Assembly (NCBI GenBank): GCA_013399115.1
Contig: VXAA01002203.1
Location: 62,001 to 126,000 of the forward strand
Reading direction: 5' to 3'
Length of the DNA stretch: 64,000 nt
Source: Anseranas semipalmata
Taxonomy: Eukaryota > Chordata > Aves > Anseriformes > Anseranatidae
Position 1 is the stretch's first letter. Each line of letters starts with the position of its first letter. The position numbers and the translations under genes are program-made. The notes under the pieces were generated by a model. That model saw only the letters and a list, made by a program, of their open reading frames with translations. It did no database searches and was not told the origin of the DNA. Positions 1 through 11,577 of this stretch are shown here, one piece after another.

Positions 1-2600
1 TCATCTTTTTTTTTTTTTTTTTTTTAAAGACTTGTTTCTTTGTTTCTGAAAGCTTTACATTGGCTCTATAATTCTTTCTTTCCCAAGGTGGTACTCCTTC
101 CTTTTCAGTGGTCTTTGGTGGTGGTAAAATAGAATGGGGAAAACCACTGCATTTAAGAAGAAAATGTTCAGTTGGTTTGTATAATTGGGATATTTGAAAA
201 CATTTGTTGAGGTATAAAATCAGTCCATCAGACTATCTATAGTGGTCTACACAGCACTTCTAAGGTCTGTTTGAAGGAGTGATTTGTCTTATTAGATCCA
301 TTACTACTGAGGGAAAGTCATTAGTGCTCAGAAACTTTGGAACATTTCTGATCAACTAATAAGAGACATTTCCTTACCCACCTTTGGTTGACTTGTATCC
401 TTAAATCATAATCACACAAAAATCCTTTTATTTTACACAGATTTTACTGTTTTTGTTTGTCAGGGTAATATTCCGCTGACATATCTGTGTGACTGGAGTA
501 GTCCATTCAGGTAGATGTCTTTCTGCGTCACTGAGGCTTTGTAACATCAAAGATTGGAAACACTATAAGTGCTATCTAGGGTAATCCATACTCTTCCACC
601 TCTGTATACCAGGCTTGTCTTGGTTTGTTACCATGACTTCTGTGCTTCTTCCATTCTAAATAATGCATGTCTATTTGACAGTACTAGAAACATCATCTAA
701 AAGGCATGCCAATATGTGCATCTGTAGGATGTAAGTGGTGCCTCTCAGTCCACCAGTATCTGCTCTACATCCAGACACTCCTAAGGCTCTTACCTATGTG
801 TTTCTTTGAAAGAATGAGAAAGCAATAAAAACTCATTAAAATTCAAAGATTAAAAATCTCCTGGTCAAAAATCTGTGTTGGAGACTCCAAAATGTTACTG
901 GGAAAGTAACTCAATGCCAGCATTCTGAATCCAAAACCTAGATTCTCAACGTTCTCAATTCTTCACCATTAAAGAATCTGGTCCTATTACAAAAGGAAAA
1001 TTGATTTTTACTGAAAGACTTCTATCAGTTTGTGTACTTTTCAAATCGGACCTGTTATCTTGGGATTTCCATAGGCTAAAAGTTGTTTCCATATCATTGC
1101 TGCCATCACTGATGTAATTTTTTTTTATTTATTTTTCAGAACAAAACGAAAAACTGTCTATATTTTATTTCATTATAATTGAGAACAAATCAGCTGGAAA
1201 TAATGGCTTTATATAAGTCTGTAGGAAAATATTAAACAACAAGAAATGCATACAGTGAGTGATTTTTTACTTATGTGTGCTATGTATATAGATATGGTTC
1301 CCAGCAATAGCAGTAATAAGATTTTAAGCAAAATAAACAAGCACATCTCTCCTGTTATTCTAGGTTTATTGCTTCAATGAATTTTATTCTTTTTAATAAC
1401 ATTGAAGTGAGTAATTGAAAACTTACTTCACAAACATCTTATCTGTACCAAGCTGGCAGTGGATCGGTACTCAGCCTACCCTCAGAATATACCCTTCCAT
1501 GCTGGTAGATATCTCAGCAATGTGGGATAAGGGTAACATGCCAATCAAAAGTCTCTTCTTCCGGACCCCTCCAGAAAGATATTAGTAGTGGTACAAATTA
1601 CCATTAAGCTAAACTATGTTGCCGTTATTCTAACAATAAAATAGACAATGTGAAAACAAATAAGCTCCAAATGACTGAAGAAAAAGTATTATTTGAAGGA
1701 AAAAGGAATCTGAAAGTTGAAATGTAAGAATGAAGTTAGAAGCTCAAGGTCAATCTTCATTATCAAATTATTTATCTTTCCTATTAAAATGATCTTTCTG
1801 TGTACTGGTTATTAGTGAATGGGTCTAGAAATGGCATTAACTGTTCTTGCCCACCTAATATGAACATGAGCATATATATTCTTCTTATATACTTCAGACA
1901 ATCTCCTCCTTTTTACAGTCTCTCAAAGAAAGAATTTATCATATACATGGTCCACATAAAGAATACATTAACGTTTCATACCTTCAAAAACAAGATCTGT
2001 ACATAAAGGCTGCAACTGACTCTTACTACAACGTAAACTGAATTTCTGAACTAGCGAGATCAATGCATAGAGCTGAATGCAATCCAGACTAACACTGAGC
2101 AGTTTGAGGAAAACACAACAACAGAGTAATGCAGTGATTTCCAAATACAGGGCTTAAATATTTTTGAATGATTAGGAGATTCGTCTATTTCCCACTTGAA
2201 GTAAAAAGTAGGTGTCCAGATGTTTGACATGTAACTGTCAAAATAGCTGTTCAAACCCTCTACTTAATATGAATCAATATTAGTCAAGTAAAACATAAAC
2301 CCAGGTATACCAAGCAACAGATGTGGCAAGTGGTTTTCATGGCAACATGTGGCATTTTCTTGCTGTTAGCAGAGAATTCTCTGTGGGATAAGTATCATCA
2401 AGTAAACCTAATTGCCAAACTAGAGAGATTGAGACCAAACATTGAGCTATGGCATTCTAGAAATGAGCTATTTACACCTCCCGTGGCAGGATCCATCTGC
2501 TCCTCTTAAAATGAAGAGAATCTACAACTTACCCAGGAATCGGGCTGAATTTGGGGTAGATCACTCCTTCCTATGGAAGAACGTGCAGACAGACAGAGGG
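1..2600. other. AT-rich unique DNA, no gene seen
   Basis: Apart from a T-run at 7-25 the stretch shows no long open frame, no repeat family I recognise and no CpG cluster. A splice-like pair of signals bounds a 38-bp minus-strand interval at 2533-2570 (see rejected items). It is best read as intron or intergenic DNA. Confidence 0.6.
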
Positions 2601-2624
2601 GGAAGAAAGTCTGTTCCACTCATT

Positions 2625-2850
2625 TGTTGAGTGAGGGGTGAGAGCAGAGGGCTGTCCCAGGACAGAAGCGCAGCCCAGGAGCCCCGGTGGGAGCAGGATG
2701 AGGACCAGGACCAGGAGCGGAGCGGGGCCGCTCAGGATGCCTGCTGGCCCTCTGCGGTGCCTGCCCGCCCTCCGTGATGCCTGCCCGCCATTTGGGGCTG
2801 CTCTGTCTGGGCTCTGGGCATTCTGTGAAGGATCCTGCACTTCGGAAAGC
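2625..2850. other. GC-rich patch with degenerate 20-bp tandem repeats
   Basis: This short block is clearly richer in G and C than its surroundings. Three imperfect copies of a unit resembling GATGCCTGCCCGCC begin at about 2736, 2757 and 2776, and a small AGGACC repeat lies at 2700-2715. Overlapping frames on both strands (89 to 126 codons) stay open because GC-rich DNA has few stops. None resembles a known protein. It could be a decayed minisatellite or an unrecognised repeat. Confidence 0.45.
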
Positions 2851-5800
2851 CTGGGTCAGAAGATGAGCAAGCTCTCCCTTCTGCAGAGAAATGATCACCT
2901 GTCTTAATTCTCTCCACCACCACTGCATTCTGCTTTTATAAAAGCATGGGGGGAGGATTTTCTCTTCCAGTACTTGAAACATACTCTTACATTCAATCAC
3001 TCATTTTATGTTCCGCTTCTGATAGTTCTGCTACATTTATGCCCGACAAGAAAAAAAACTATTTGTATCTACAACAATATGGATGACAAATAAGCAGACA
3101 ACATCTGAGTCAATTCTCTTACTGATGCTGGTGATCAGTCTTGATGTTGTTACATACTGTTCAACACAAACTTCTTTTTCATTTTTTTTTCCATGTGAGA
3201 ACCTGGAACTGTCTTAGCACATCTTAAATGTCACTGTTTCTAGACTACTCATATACACGGATGAGTGGAGATAAACACGTGGAATCATAAACACAATACC
3301 ATCTGAAGGAAAAAAAAAAAGCCCTAGTAACTCTTCTCTCACTGTAGCACAGGTTGGTAGGTTGGTGCAGACTTCAGGAGTGGCAGATGATATATGAAAT
3401 ACATCAATTTGCATACGACACAACTTCTCTCGTTATTCTAGCAATGGCCCAGTGAAGCTTGCTGAAACATTCAGGATAAAGTGAGTGAAGCCTGTAACAA
3501 GATTCTCGCAGGAGAAGTCCTATATGCAAAATTCACAGCAGATTATATTATGAATATTATCAGCCACACTGGAAAACATTTTCTTGTGTGCAGTGACTAA
3601 ACTGCGTGTTATTATGACCAATATCTGGAAAATAGACTATAGACATCTGTAGAATTAATATATTGCTTGTCAATGCATACGATCATTATCTTCTTATCAG
3701 TTAAACGTGTATCTGATAAATGCCTTTTCTTAACACAAAAGTATATATATCATACTTCTAAAGAGTTAACCATAAAAGCATTTGTACTTAACTTACCAGT
3801 TGTTGAAGCTGGAAGGAATCTTGCCCTAAACTCTCTACCTGCTCTCATGTTGGTAATCTCTCTCTTTCTCCCTCTCCCCCCCTGCGCAGAGATTGCAGTA
3901 ACTTAGAAAACTAGCAGGGACAGTGTTTCAAATGACTTAAGAAAGAGAACAGGAACAATCATTTCATTCTCTTTTTTTTTTCAGATGAGTACAGTACCTT
4001 CAGAAAGAAGGAAGGAAGGGAGGGGAGAGGAAGTCAACAACCCTTTGCTTTCCTGCAAAAAAATAAGGAAACAGCAGATAGCAATCTCATTTTCTCTCAA
4101 ACAAAATGTTTGGAAAAATAAATACAACCAAACCAAAAGGAATTCCTCAAGTATTATATCTGCATTATTGGCTTCATAAAACCTACTTTACAGCTTGCTA
4201 TGTGCAACTGCATTAAAACAAATGAATTTCCGAAGTAGTGCCTAGGAATAAGATGTCCATATGTTATGCAGAACAATCAGTCATAAGCTTGTACAGATCA
4301 TGCAGTCTTTTGCTTTAGACAAGGAGTGATCATACATGGAATGATCGAACATGTATACACATATCTTGTTTCTGCAGTGATATTAGTACAAAATTTCCTA
4401 AACTCCCTCTTTACCGTGACTATAAGAAAATAGCAGATTAAGTATTTACAGAATGCTGTCAAATAAAAAGAGGGATGGAAGGGACCATGAAAATGGTAAG
4501 GATTATAGCTTGATATTGGAATTGTAGTAACAAGTAATTTATAACTAAGATTTGCAGTACATAGAAGGCAACCTGATTTATAAAAAACAACAACAACAAA
4601 ACACTATGTGCTCTGTTCCAGAACACATTTTTACTTCGCTTTGTTTCTTTCTTTCCCCATTAAACATATTTTGACAACCAGATACTGGCCAGCTGGCTGG
4701 AGTTATACTTGGGATAAGTTTAGTCCATTATGTTCCACTGCAGTTTTGTTTGCTTGTATGTTTTCCCCTAGCTTTATCTATCATTTGAAATCCATTGATA
4801 GGGAGTAGATGCTCTCTTTTTTCCCCAATAATTTGTTTTCATTCTAGTGTTCTTGCCAGTAAACACCTTCACACTGTTGCCAGGGCTGTGTTTTCAGTTG
4901 GCATTATAATGTGGTACCTAAGACAGTGCTGCTCGTGAACAAGCAACTCAGTGTTGAGTTCTGTGAAAGACAGTAAAACAAAAGGCCATTTCAAATGGCC
5001 CTCTCTTATAAATTGTACATCTGAACTTCACTGTGGGTTTATTAGCTAGAGAAATGCTACTGAAGCAAATTAAGTTATAGCTGTCAATCCACCATTAATA
5101 GGAGGACAAGTTGGTAAAATATCCCATAAAGATTATTATTTCTTTTATTGTACAATAATGAGAAGCTGCAAACCAACATAGGAAGTAGCTCTTTGGCATC
5201 TGTGTTCCTTCATGCAGTTCTTGGTGTTATTTCCAGAAGATGTCTAATAACAATTTGGGGAGTCTTTCATTTCAGTATTCAGAAACTGAAATCTTTGACT
5301 GTGGACATCAGCAGCTGACAGAGCAGTACAGGTGCTATGGGTGATCTCTGGACTTACAACATCACCAGTGTTTCCTGGTGGTGAGAGATGAATAGTAGCA
5401 GCAAAAGAATGCAATGCACTTAGGGAATATCCTGTAAATGAAGTACTTGATAATCACTTGGGAACAGAGTTCTAGTGCTTACCAAGCACAAGCGAAATAA
5501 AGAGGCATGGAGAACCACCGAATTACTGTATCATGCTGTGGGGTCAGTCTAATAGCTGAAAAAGTTTGATTATGTCTTGAAATAATTTTTCCAATGTCAC
5601 AATGAGTTCTTGAAGATGATAGCAGCTACCAGCTTTTTAAAGTTTATTTTGTTTATTTATTTGCCAGGTGTTCCATGTTAATAATATCCTGAAGACTGCC
5701 AACAGACATCATTTTATTTCTCTCTATCAGGAACACATTGCAGAATTTTAGTCAAAAGCCTTTGACGCCCAGCTTAGTATTGTTCTTATATAGGTCACTG

Positions 5801-7493
5801 AGGTCATTGTCAATGAAGTCACATACATACCCTTACTTCATGAATAAAAGGTTTTACTTTATGGAGGACTGCAAAGCTAAGTTGTTGGATGCAAACATCC
5901 ATGTGGCAGCTTCACCAGCTTATAAGGTGACTTTGATATTCTGATTGAAGGAGACCGAGAGGCCCCTACTTCAGCAAGGAGAGCAGGAGATGTAAGGTCT
6001 TTGTTAATCTCACCTCAAGTCCCATTGTCAGCAGCCTTTCCAGCACTTAAAGGTGGAGCCACTTGTTTCCTCAGATGAGTGCTGTTGCTACTGCCGCATT
6101 TCATGTCAGGATGAAACAGTAGGATAAAGAAAAATTGTCTCCTATCGGTAATCTTCCTTGTGAAATAGTGGTACGCCAAGTGCTCAGGACATACTTAGCT
6201 GCTCATCCAAGGCCAGGTAGACTAATCTTCCTTTCCAGGGTGTAGTTGCTGGAGTACTTGCTCTACTTCTGCCCATCTCTCACCACTGCTGCCAGAAAAA
6301 CACAACCCAAGGAAGGAGATTGAAACTGGCATTTTCATGCCTGAAAATACCTTGAAATACCCATGCAATTTTTCTGACTGTGAAGAAATAGGGTACGACT
6401 AAAATAACTGGTATCTGGAGTCATGCAAACCAATTCACAATGGATAACTCTGTTTATGCTATTCAACAAAATTTTAAGGGACAAGTTCATCTGTTTTTCA
6501 GAACATATTTCTGGAACAAGTTTTATTATTCTTTTTTTCACCTTTTCTTGCTGTGTTCTTACCAAAATGAATCCACAGAAAAAAAAAATCAGAAAAGTAC
6601 AGCCCCAGCCTCAACGCAGACAAGTGAAAAACTTAAAGCGTAGTTGCTTCCCAGGTCCAGTAATAGTCTTTGTAAGGTAGAGGAGTGGACAAGAAAAAAG
6701 CGCATTTGTGGTCATGGTCAGGGTCAGTCTGTATGATTACATTACATCTTCAGCCAGACTAATATCTGTGATGTTAAGGACTTGATTTTTTTTTCTTTTA
6801 CTCTGATAGGGAATAAATTGTGTTTCACAGGCTGTTTCCAATAGTGGCAGGGAAACTTTCCTATATGCTTGAAGTAAGAATAAAATCAAACATGTTCAGC
6901 ATGCTAGCAGGAACGAGGGAAGGGTTTCAAGCAGCAGCCTTTGCACCACCTTCCAGCACAGATAGCAGAGAATGAAGAGGTAACTGTAGCAGCAATAGCA
7001 TTCCAGCTTAGCCTGAGAAAATGAGAACAGAGGTAAAAGCCAAAGACATTTACTGGTTTGCTTGATTGTATTAGGACAACAACCTTAGACATCTGAATTG
7101 TCCGTGAAAAAAATGAGTATCTTCCTTCCAGACTATAGTATACTTCTGGCATTTTAACTAAATAAAAATAACAAAATTCTCACTTAGAGATTAAAAAAAC
7201 CTGAAAGACAACTAATTGTTTTCCATACATCACTCTGTTATGTCTTCCTGGCTTCTTTTCTGCAGTGAACATTTACTGTAGACTGTTCAGGAATGAGCTG
7301 GCAGAATGCTAATGAGATCAGAAATGTGCTGAGATGAATCTAAAGGACCCCCTTTCAGTGCTGCAGCATGAAGAACGTGGCTGTAGTTACCAACACTCAA
7401 CATGGCTGTAGTTACCAATATTCAGTTACTGTATTGCCATTTGTTGTATTGCTTTGCATTAAGCCTGCATACATAGTTATGGAACGATACATT

Positions 7494-7540
7494 CCTTCTT
7501 CTTCTTCTTCTTCTTCTTCTTCTTCTTTTTTTTTTTTTTT
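7494..7540. repeat. (TTC)n microsatellite followed by poly-T
   Basis: About eleven uninterrupted TTC units run directly into a 14-base T-run. On the minus strand this reads as GAA, the motif type able to form triplex (H-DNA) structures when long; at this length it is an ordinary microsatellite. Confidence 0.9.
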
Positions 7541-9458
7541 AATTATTGCAGTCATACTGTATTTCTTTTAGTTTCTCAGATTAGAAAATAGAATATTAAA
7601 AAATTTTACACAACCATCTGTCTTTCATGATCATGGTATGATCAGAGTATTCTCACAACTATGTGCTTGTACAGCTAGATTTGACACTGTCATCTAAAAC
7701 TTTTTGATTTTTGAATCAGGTGATATCTAATCAACACTTTAATGAGCATTTGCAGACTATAACTTTTGGACCAACCATTTTTGTCTGTTGTTTGGGGGAG
7801 AGAAGCTGGAAATTTGTATTAAAAATGACTAAAGACTTTCCTGGCAATAAACACCTTACTATAATTTAAAGTGGCCTTTATAACTCCTCCTGGGGCAAAC
7901 TCATTTCTGGTAAATGTCACTGGCTGCAGTCATTGAAAGACAGACCTTTCTTGTACCTTATATGCAATCATCACAAAAATCTATATTAAAACAATACCAT
8001 CAAAAGCTATTTCAAAATAAGGTGGTATGATTAAGAGGACGTGTTTTCATCTTTTAACATACACAGATTTATGTGAGCAGGATTGTGAGCCCTATTCAGG
8101 TCAGCAGTAGACAAGAATTCGGCTTGGGTCAATATGATTGAATTTGGTATCATGTCTGAAGGTACATAAAGTGGAAGGTTGCCAAAGAATCCAATAAATT
8201 TTTTGGTAGTTTCTCAGAGCTGGCTATTCAACAACAGTAAAAGCTGCATTTTGTCTTTACTTACACTGCAAAAATAATGCAATCTTTCCTGGTGATATTA
8301 CTTGTTCAAGAGTGTTCTTTTACTCTAACGTCCATTAAGTGTATTGTAACACCTGAAATTACTTAACATGTTTACAAGCTTAGGCTCAGCAAGTAGTGTA
8401 GTAAAATATATTGCTCTTGGGAAACTACAGAAAATATCAAGAAAAAGCTTGTTAGTATATTTTTACCTGTGCAGGGAAGCTTCTTGCCTTGTTAGCTCCT
8501 ATAATATGACAGTATTTCATCTGGCAGCCTGACACTACATTTCAAAATGAATTTGAAAAGAATATGAACTTACCTAATTTTTGTAATCAGTCTGCAATTG
8601 CAGTCTTTTTCATTTCAGATATTTCAGTCATCACCAAACCTGCCTAATGTACACTCTTTATCTTATATGAAGTTAGATGGTAGTAATGATTTTTGAAATA
8701 TACTTTTGTCCTTGAGTTTGTAACATTTTTTGTAAGTATTCTGAGTTGACCAGACTTTGCTATAGTTGAAGTGCTGTTAGTATTTCAAAAAGGCTATTCT
8801 GGGGAGCAAAACAGAGATTCTGAAAACCTGCCACCACTTCTACCAAGCAGTGCATCTCTGATTTATATCTGCTAGGCTGTAGACCCAGGAAAACTCTTGG
8901 AAAAACTGTGCTGCACACTTGCATGAATGATGAAAAATTGTGTCTCTAAATCTTTTAATCTTTCTGTGCTTTAAAGAAAGAAAAAAAGATTCCTTCAATT
9001 TGTGTTTAAGTTGGTGGCTGGGGGTGTTTTTTTGGTTGATCTGTGTTTGGGTTTTCTGACATTTTGTAGTTTGTTTTGTTCCCTGGCATGTGGGAAATAC
9101 TGCACAGAGCAAGCACTGTGCACCTGCAGTCCTTTTTCACTGAATGCTCCCACTGACTGCTGTAAGATTTCTTCGTAGCTGGAAATAATTGTGTTAGGTC
9201 CCACATGCATTGAAGGCTACAGCCAGTAGTCAGACAACGTAAACTAATTGACTGAATGTGACAGAGCATAGGGATTGACGCATGAGCTCACACAAGTTCA
9301 AAGCAGTTATCAATAAAGAAAAAGTGAGTGTTAAGGCATCTAGCCAAGAATAATTAGGGGAAAAGAAAAGCAGAGCTCTCAGATCTGTTAGATTTCCTCT
9401 ACTCTTCAAAAAGTTTGAAAGAGTTTTGGTTTTGGTCCTTGGTTTTCTTGTTTTTTTT

Positions 9459-9485
9459 TTGTTTGTTTGTTTGTTTGTTTGTTTT
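9459..9485. repeat. (TTTG)n microsatellite
   Basis: Six to seven TTTG units follow a T-run. Similar short TTTG runs occur near 11615-11635, 25000 and 32035. They account for the K/Q/T-rich minus-strand frame over this site. Confidence 0.85.
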
Positions 9486-10693
9486 AACAAAACACTTCTG
9501 CTGTGATTGCTATTGTTTTGTAGAAAAGCGTTTGGTTATAACTTAAAGCACAGGAAAACCCCCCATTTACAGGAAAAACCTCAGACTACACTAGAAGTCT
9601 TGCCACTGGGATTTCTTCAGCTGTACATTTCCCTTTTGCTCATCAGGGCTGCTCACTTCAGTTCACACACCAAAAGTATACCCTGAAACAACACCATGGT
9701 AGTCATCCTATATATATATAATGCCAGAATATCCCTTCTAAGATGTTACTACTCAGTAAATTGCGTTGCCTGGTTTCTGAATATTTCTGGAGAAATTATG
9801 TGTGTGCGTGTTTGTAGTGACTGATATCAGGGTTATTTTCAGGGAGTTTTAATATTTTAAAGTCAGGTGAGATTTTTGTATGGCAATACTTGGTCTTAGT
9901 CATCAGTCATTAAAAAGGAGGACTAAAGAACAAAATGGGACAGAACTGAGGACTGCCATTACGGAACGAGCATTACCTCTGGTCAGTTAGGCTTGCAAGA
10001 TTGTCTGTTGAATTTTCTGCAGTTTTTTTGTCTCTTGTCAACTACATAGACTTTAATGCTGGACATTTTCTCTTACTGCTTCAGGTAGGGCATTGCAAAA
10101 TGGACTGCAGCTGCAAGTGCAGTTTAGAGTGACCCTCCCCATGCTGTTTGCTGCCTTTTGCTGTCTTCTTCCAAGAATAAATCCTTCATAAAAGTTGCTA
10201 TTAGGTCTGATTACTTTATGCTGTTACACATCTTCTAACTTAATTGGACTGGCTCCTCCTTGCTCACTAATGTATAATGCAATTTTTCCCTTCTCAGAAG
10301 GATAGACTAGCCCACTAGAACATCATCAGTGGTGCTGTATGGCTTCCTCTTCACTGAACTGTCCCTTTGAGAGACATTCTCAATAGTGTAAACTCAGTCT
10401 AAAACAATATTGGGCCTAGAACAAAATCATAGAATCATAGAATATCCCAACTTGGAAGGGACCGCAAGGATCATTGATTCCAACTCATGTTTCCACACAA
10501 GACTACCTAAAATGAGATGTCTGAGAGCACTGTCCAAATGCTACCTGAACTCCAGCAGTCTCGGTGCCGTGACCACTTTGCTGGGGAGCCTGTTCCAGTG
10601 CCTGACCACCTCTCGGTGAAGAACCTTTTCCTAACACCCAGCCTGACCCTCCCCTGACGCAGCTCCATGCCATTCCCTCGGGGCCTGTCGCTG

Positions 10694-11152
10694 TCACCAG
10701 AGAGCAGAGATCAGCGCCTGCCCCTCCGCTCCCCTCGTGAGGAAGCTGCAGGCCGCCATGAGGCCTCCCCTCAGTCTCCTCTTCTCTGGGCTGAACAAAC
10801 CAGGGGACCTCAGCCGCTCCTCATGCATCTTGCCCTCTAGACCCTTCATCATCTTCATAGCTCTCCTTTGGACACTCTCTAATAGTTTTACGTCTTTCTT
10901 ATGCAGTGGCACCCAAAACCACACAAAGTACTCGAGGTGAGGCCGTACCAGCACAGAGCAGAGCAGGACAATCACTTCCCTTGACCAGCTAGCAGTGCTG
11001 TGCCTGATGCACCCCAGGGTATAGCTGGCCCTTTTGGCTACCAGGGCACATGGCTGACTCACATTCAGCTTGCTGTCAACCAGAACCCCCAGATCCCTTT
11101 CTGCTCTCCAGCCTCTCGTCCCCCAGCCTGTACGTACATCCAGGGTTACCAC
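10694..11152 (-). pseudogene. CR1 ORF2 C-terminal region (copy A)
   Basis: This 152-codon frame contains [28 protein letters not shown] and LLESVQRRA, all hallmarks of the CR1 ORF2 region after the RT palm. Its methionine is not a real start: the frame continues from RT sequence at 11339-11560 in a shifted phase. Changes such as FVWFW against the usual CVQFW pattern seen in copy B fit neutral decay. The non-coding 3' end of the element follows toward 10426. Confidence 0.85.
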
Positions 11153-11338
11153 TTCCCAGGTGCAAAATCCAGCACTTGCTCTTGTTAAACTTCATATGGT
11201 TGCTGTTTGCCCAGCCCTTTAATTTGCCAAGATCTCTATGTAAGGCCTATTTGCCCTGGAGGGAGTCAACAGTTCCTTCAAATTTAGTGTCATCTGAAAA
11301 CTTACTTAGTATACTTTAAAGTCCTACATCCAAGTCAT

Positions 11339-11560
11339 TTATGAAACATTAAAGAGACCTGGCCTTAAAACAGAGCCCTGCAGAACCCCGCTAGTGACTG
11401 TCCACCAGTGTGATGTAACCCTATTTACTATAATCCTTTGAGCCCGACCCATCAGCCAATTGTTCACCCACCGGGTTATGTTTTTGTATAGCTGTATGCT
11501 GGATATTTTGTCCAGAAGGATACTGTGAGAAACAGTATCAAAAGCTTTACTGAAATCCAA
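11339..11560 (-). pseudogene. CR1 ORF2 reverse transcriptase fragment (copy A)
   Basis: The frame starts with MDFSKAFDTVSHSILLDKI, the conserved RT palm block with the first catalytic aspartate, and carries GVLQGSVL, the later Gly-Gln block, near its end. It then stops. The next RT block is readable in another frame as FSDD at 11289-11300, where CR1 consensus has FADD, so a frameshift separates the palm blocks. Endonuclease and N-terminal RT sequence are absent. This is a dead fragment with no role beyond being a LINE relic. Confidence 0.85.
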
Positions 11561-11577
11561 AAAGATTACATCAACTG

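Larger units (their letters stand above)
2901..10425. other. AT-rich unique DNA with simple repeats
   Basis: No gene, RNA gene or recognisable transposon was found in this stretch. It contains the (TTC)n and (TTTG)n runs listed separately and a short TATATATATA run near 9710. All open frames are under 100 codons and lack recognisable domains. Confidence 0.55.
10426..11577 (-). mobile_element. CR1 LINE, 5'-truncated copy A
   Basis: Seen: the plus strand opens with AATCATAGAATCATAGAAT, the reverse complement of the characteristic CR1 3' tail of ATTCTATG units, so the element lies on the minus strand. Inside are stretches encoding the CR1 ORF2 reverse transcriptase palm and C-terminal end (separate entries). 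The copy stops near 11577, inside the RT region, so ORF1, the endonuclease domain and the promoter are missing. Family knowledge: CR1 is the dominant bird non-LTR retrotransposon and is nearly always 5'-truncated. The body is very close to copy B at 57-58 kb over long runs, so both belong to the same fairly young subfamily. The element cannot move by itself. Confidence 0.95.

Noticed and set aside
2533..2570. 38-bp minus interval with a strong acceptor and GG/GTAAGT donor
   Set aside because: Too short to judge; several equally good tiny pairs occur in the window, as expected by chance.
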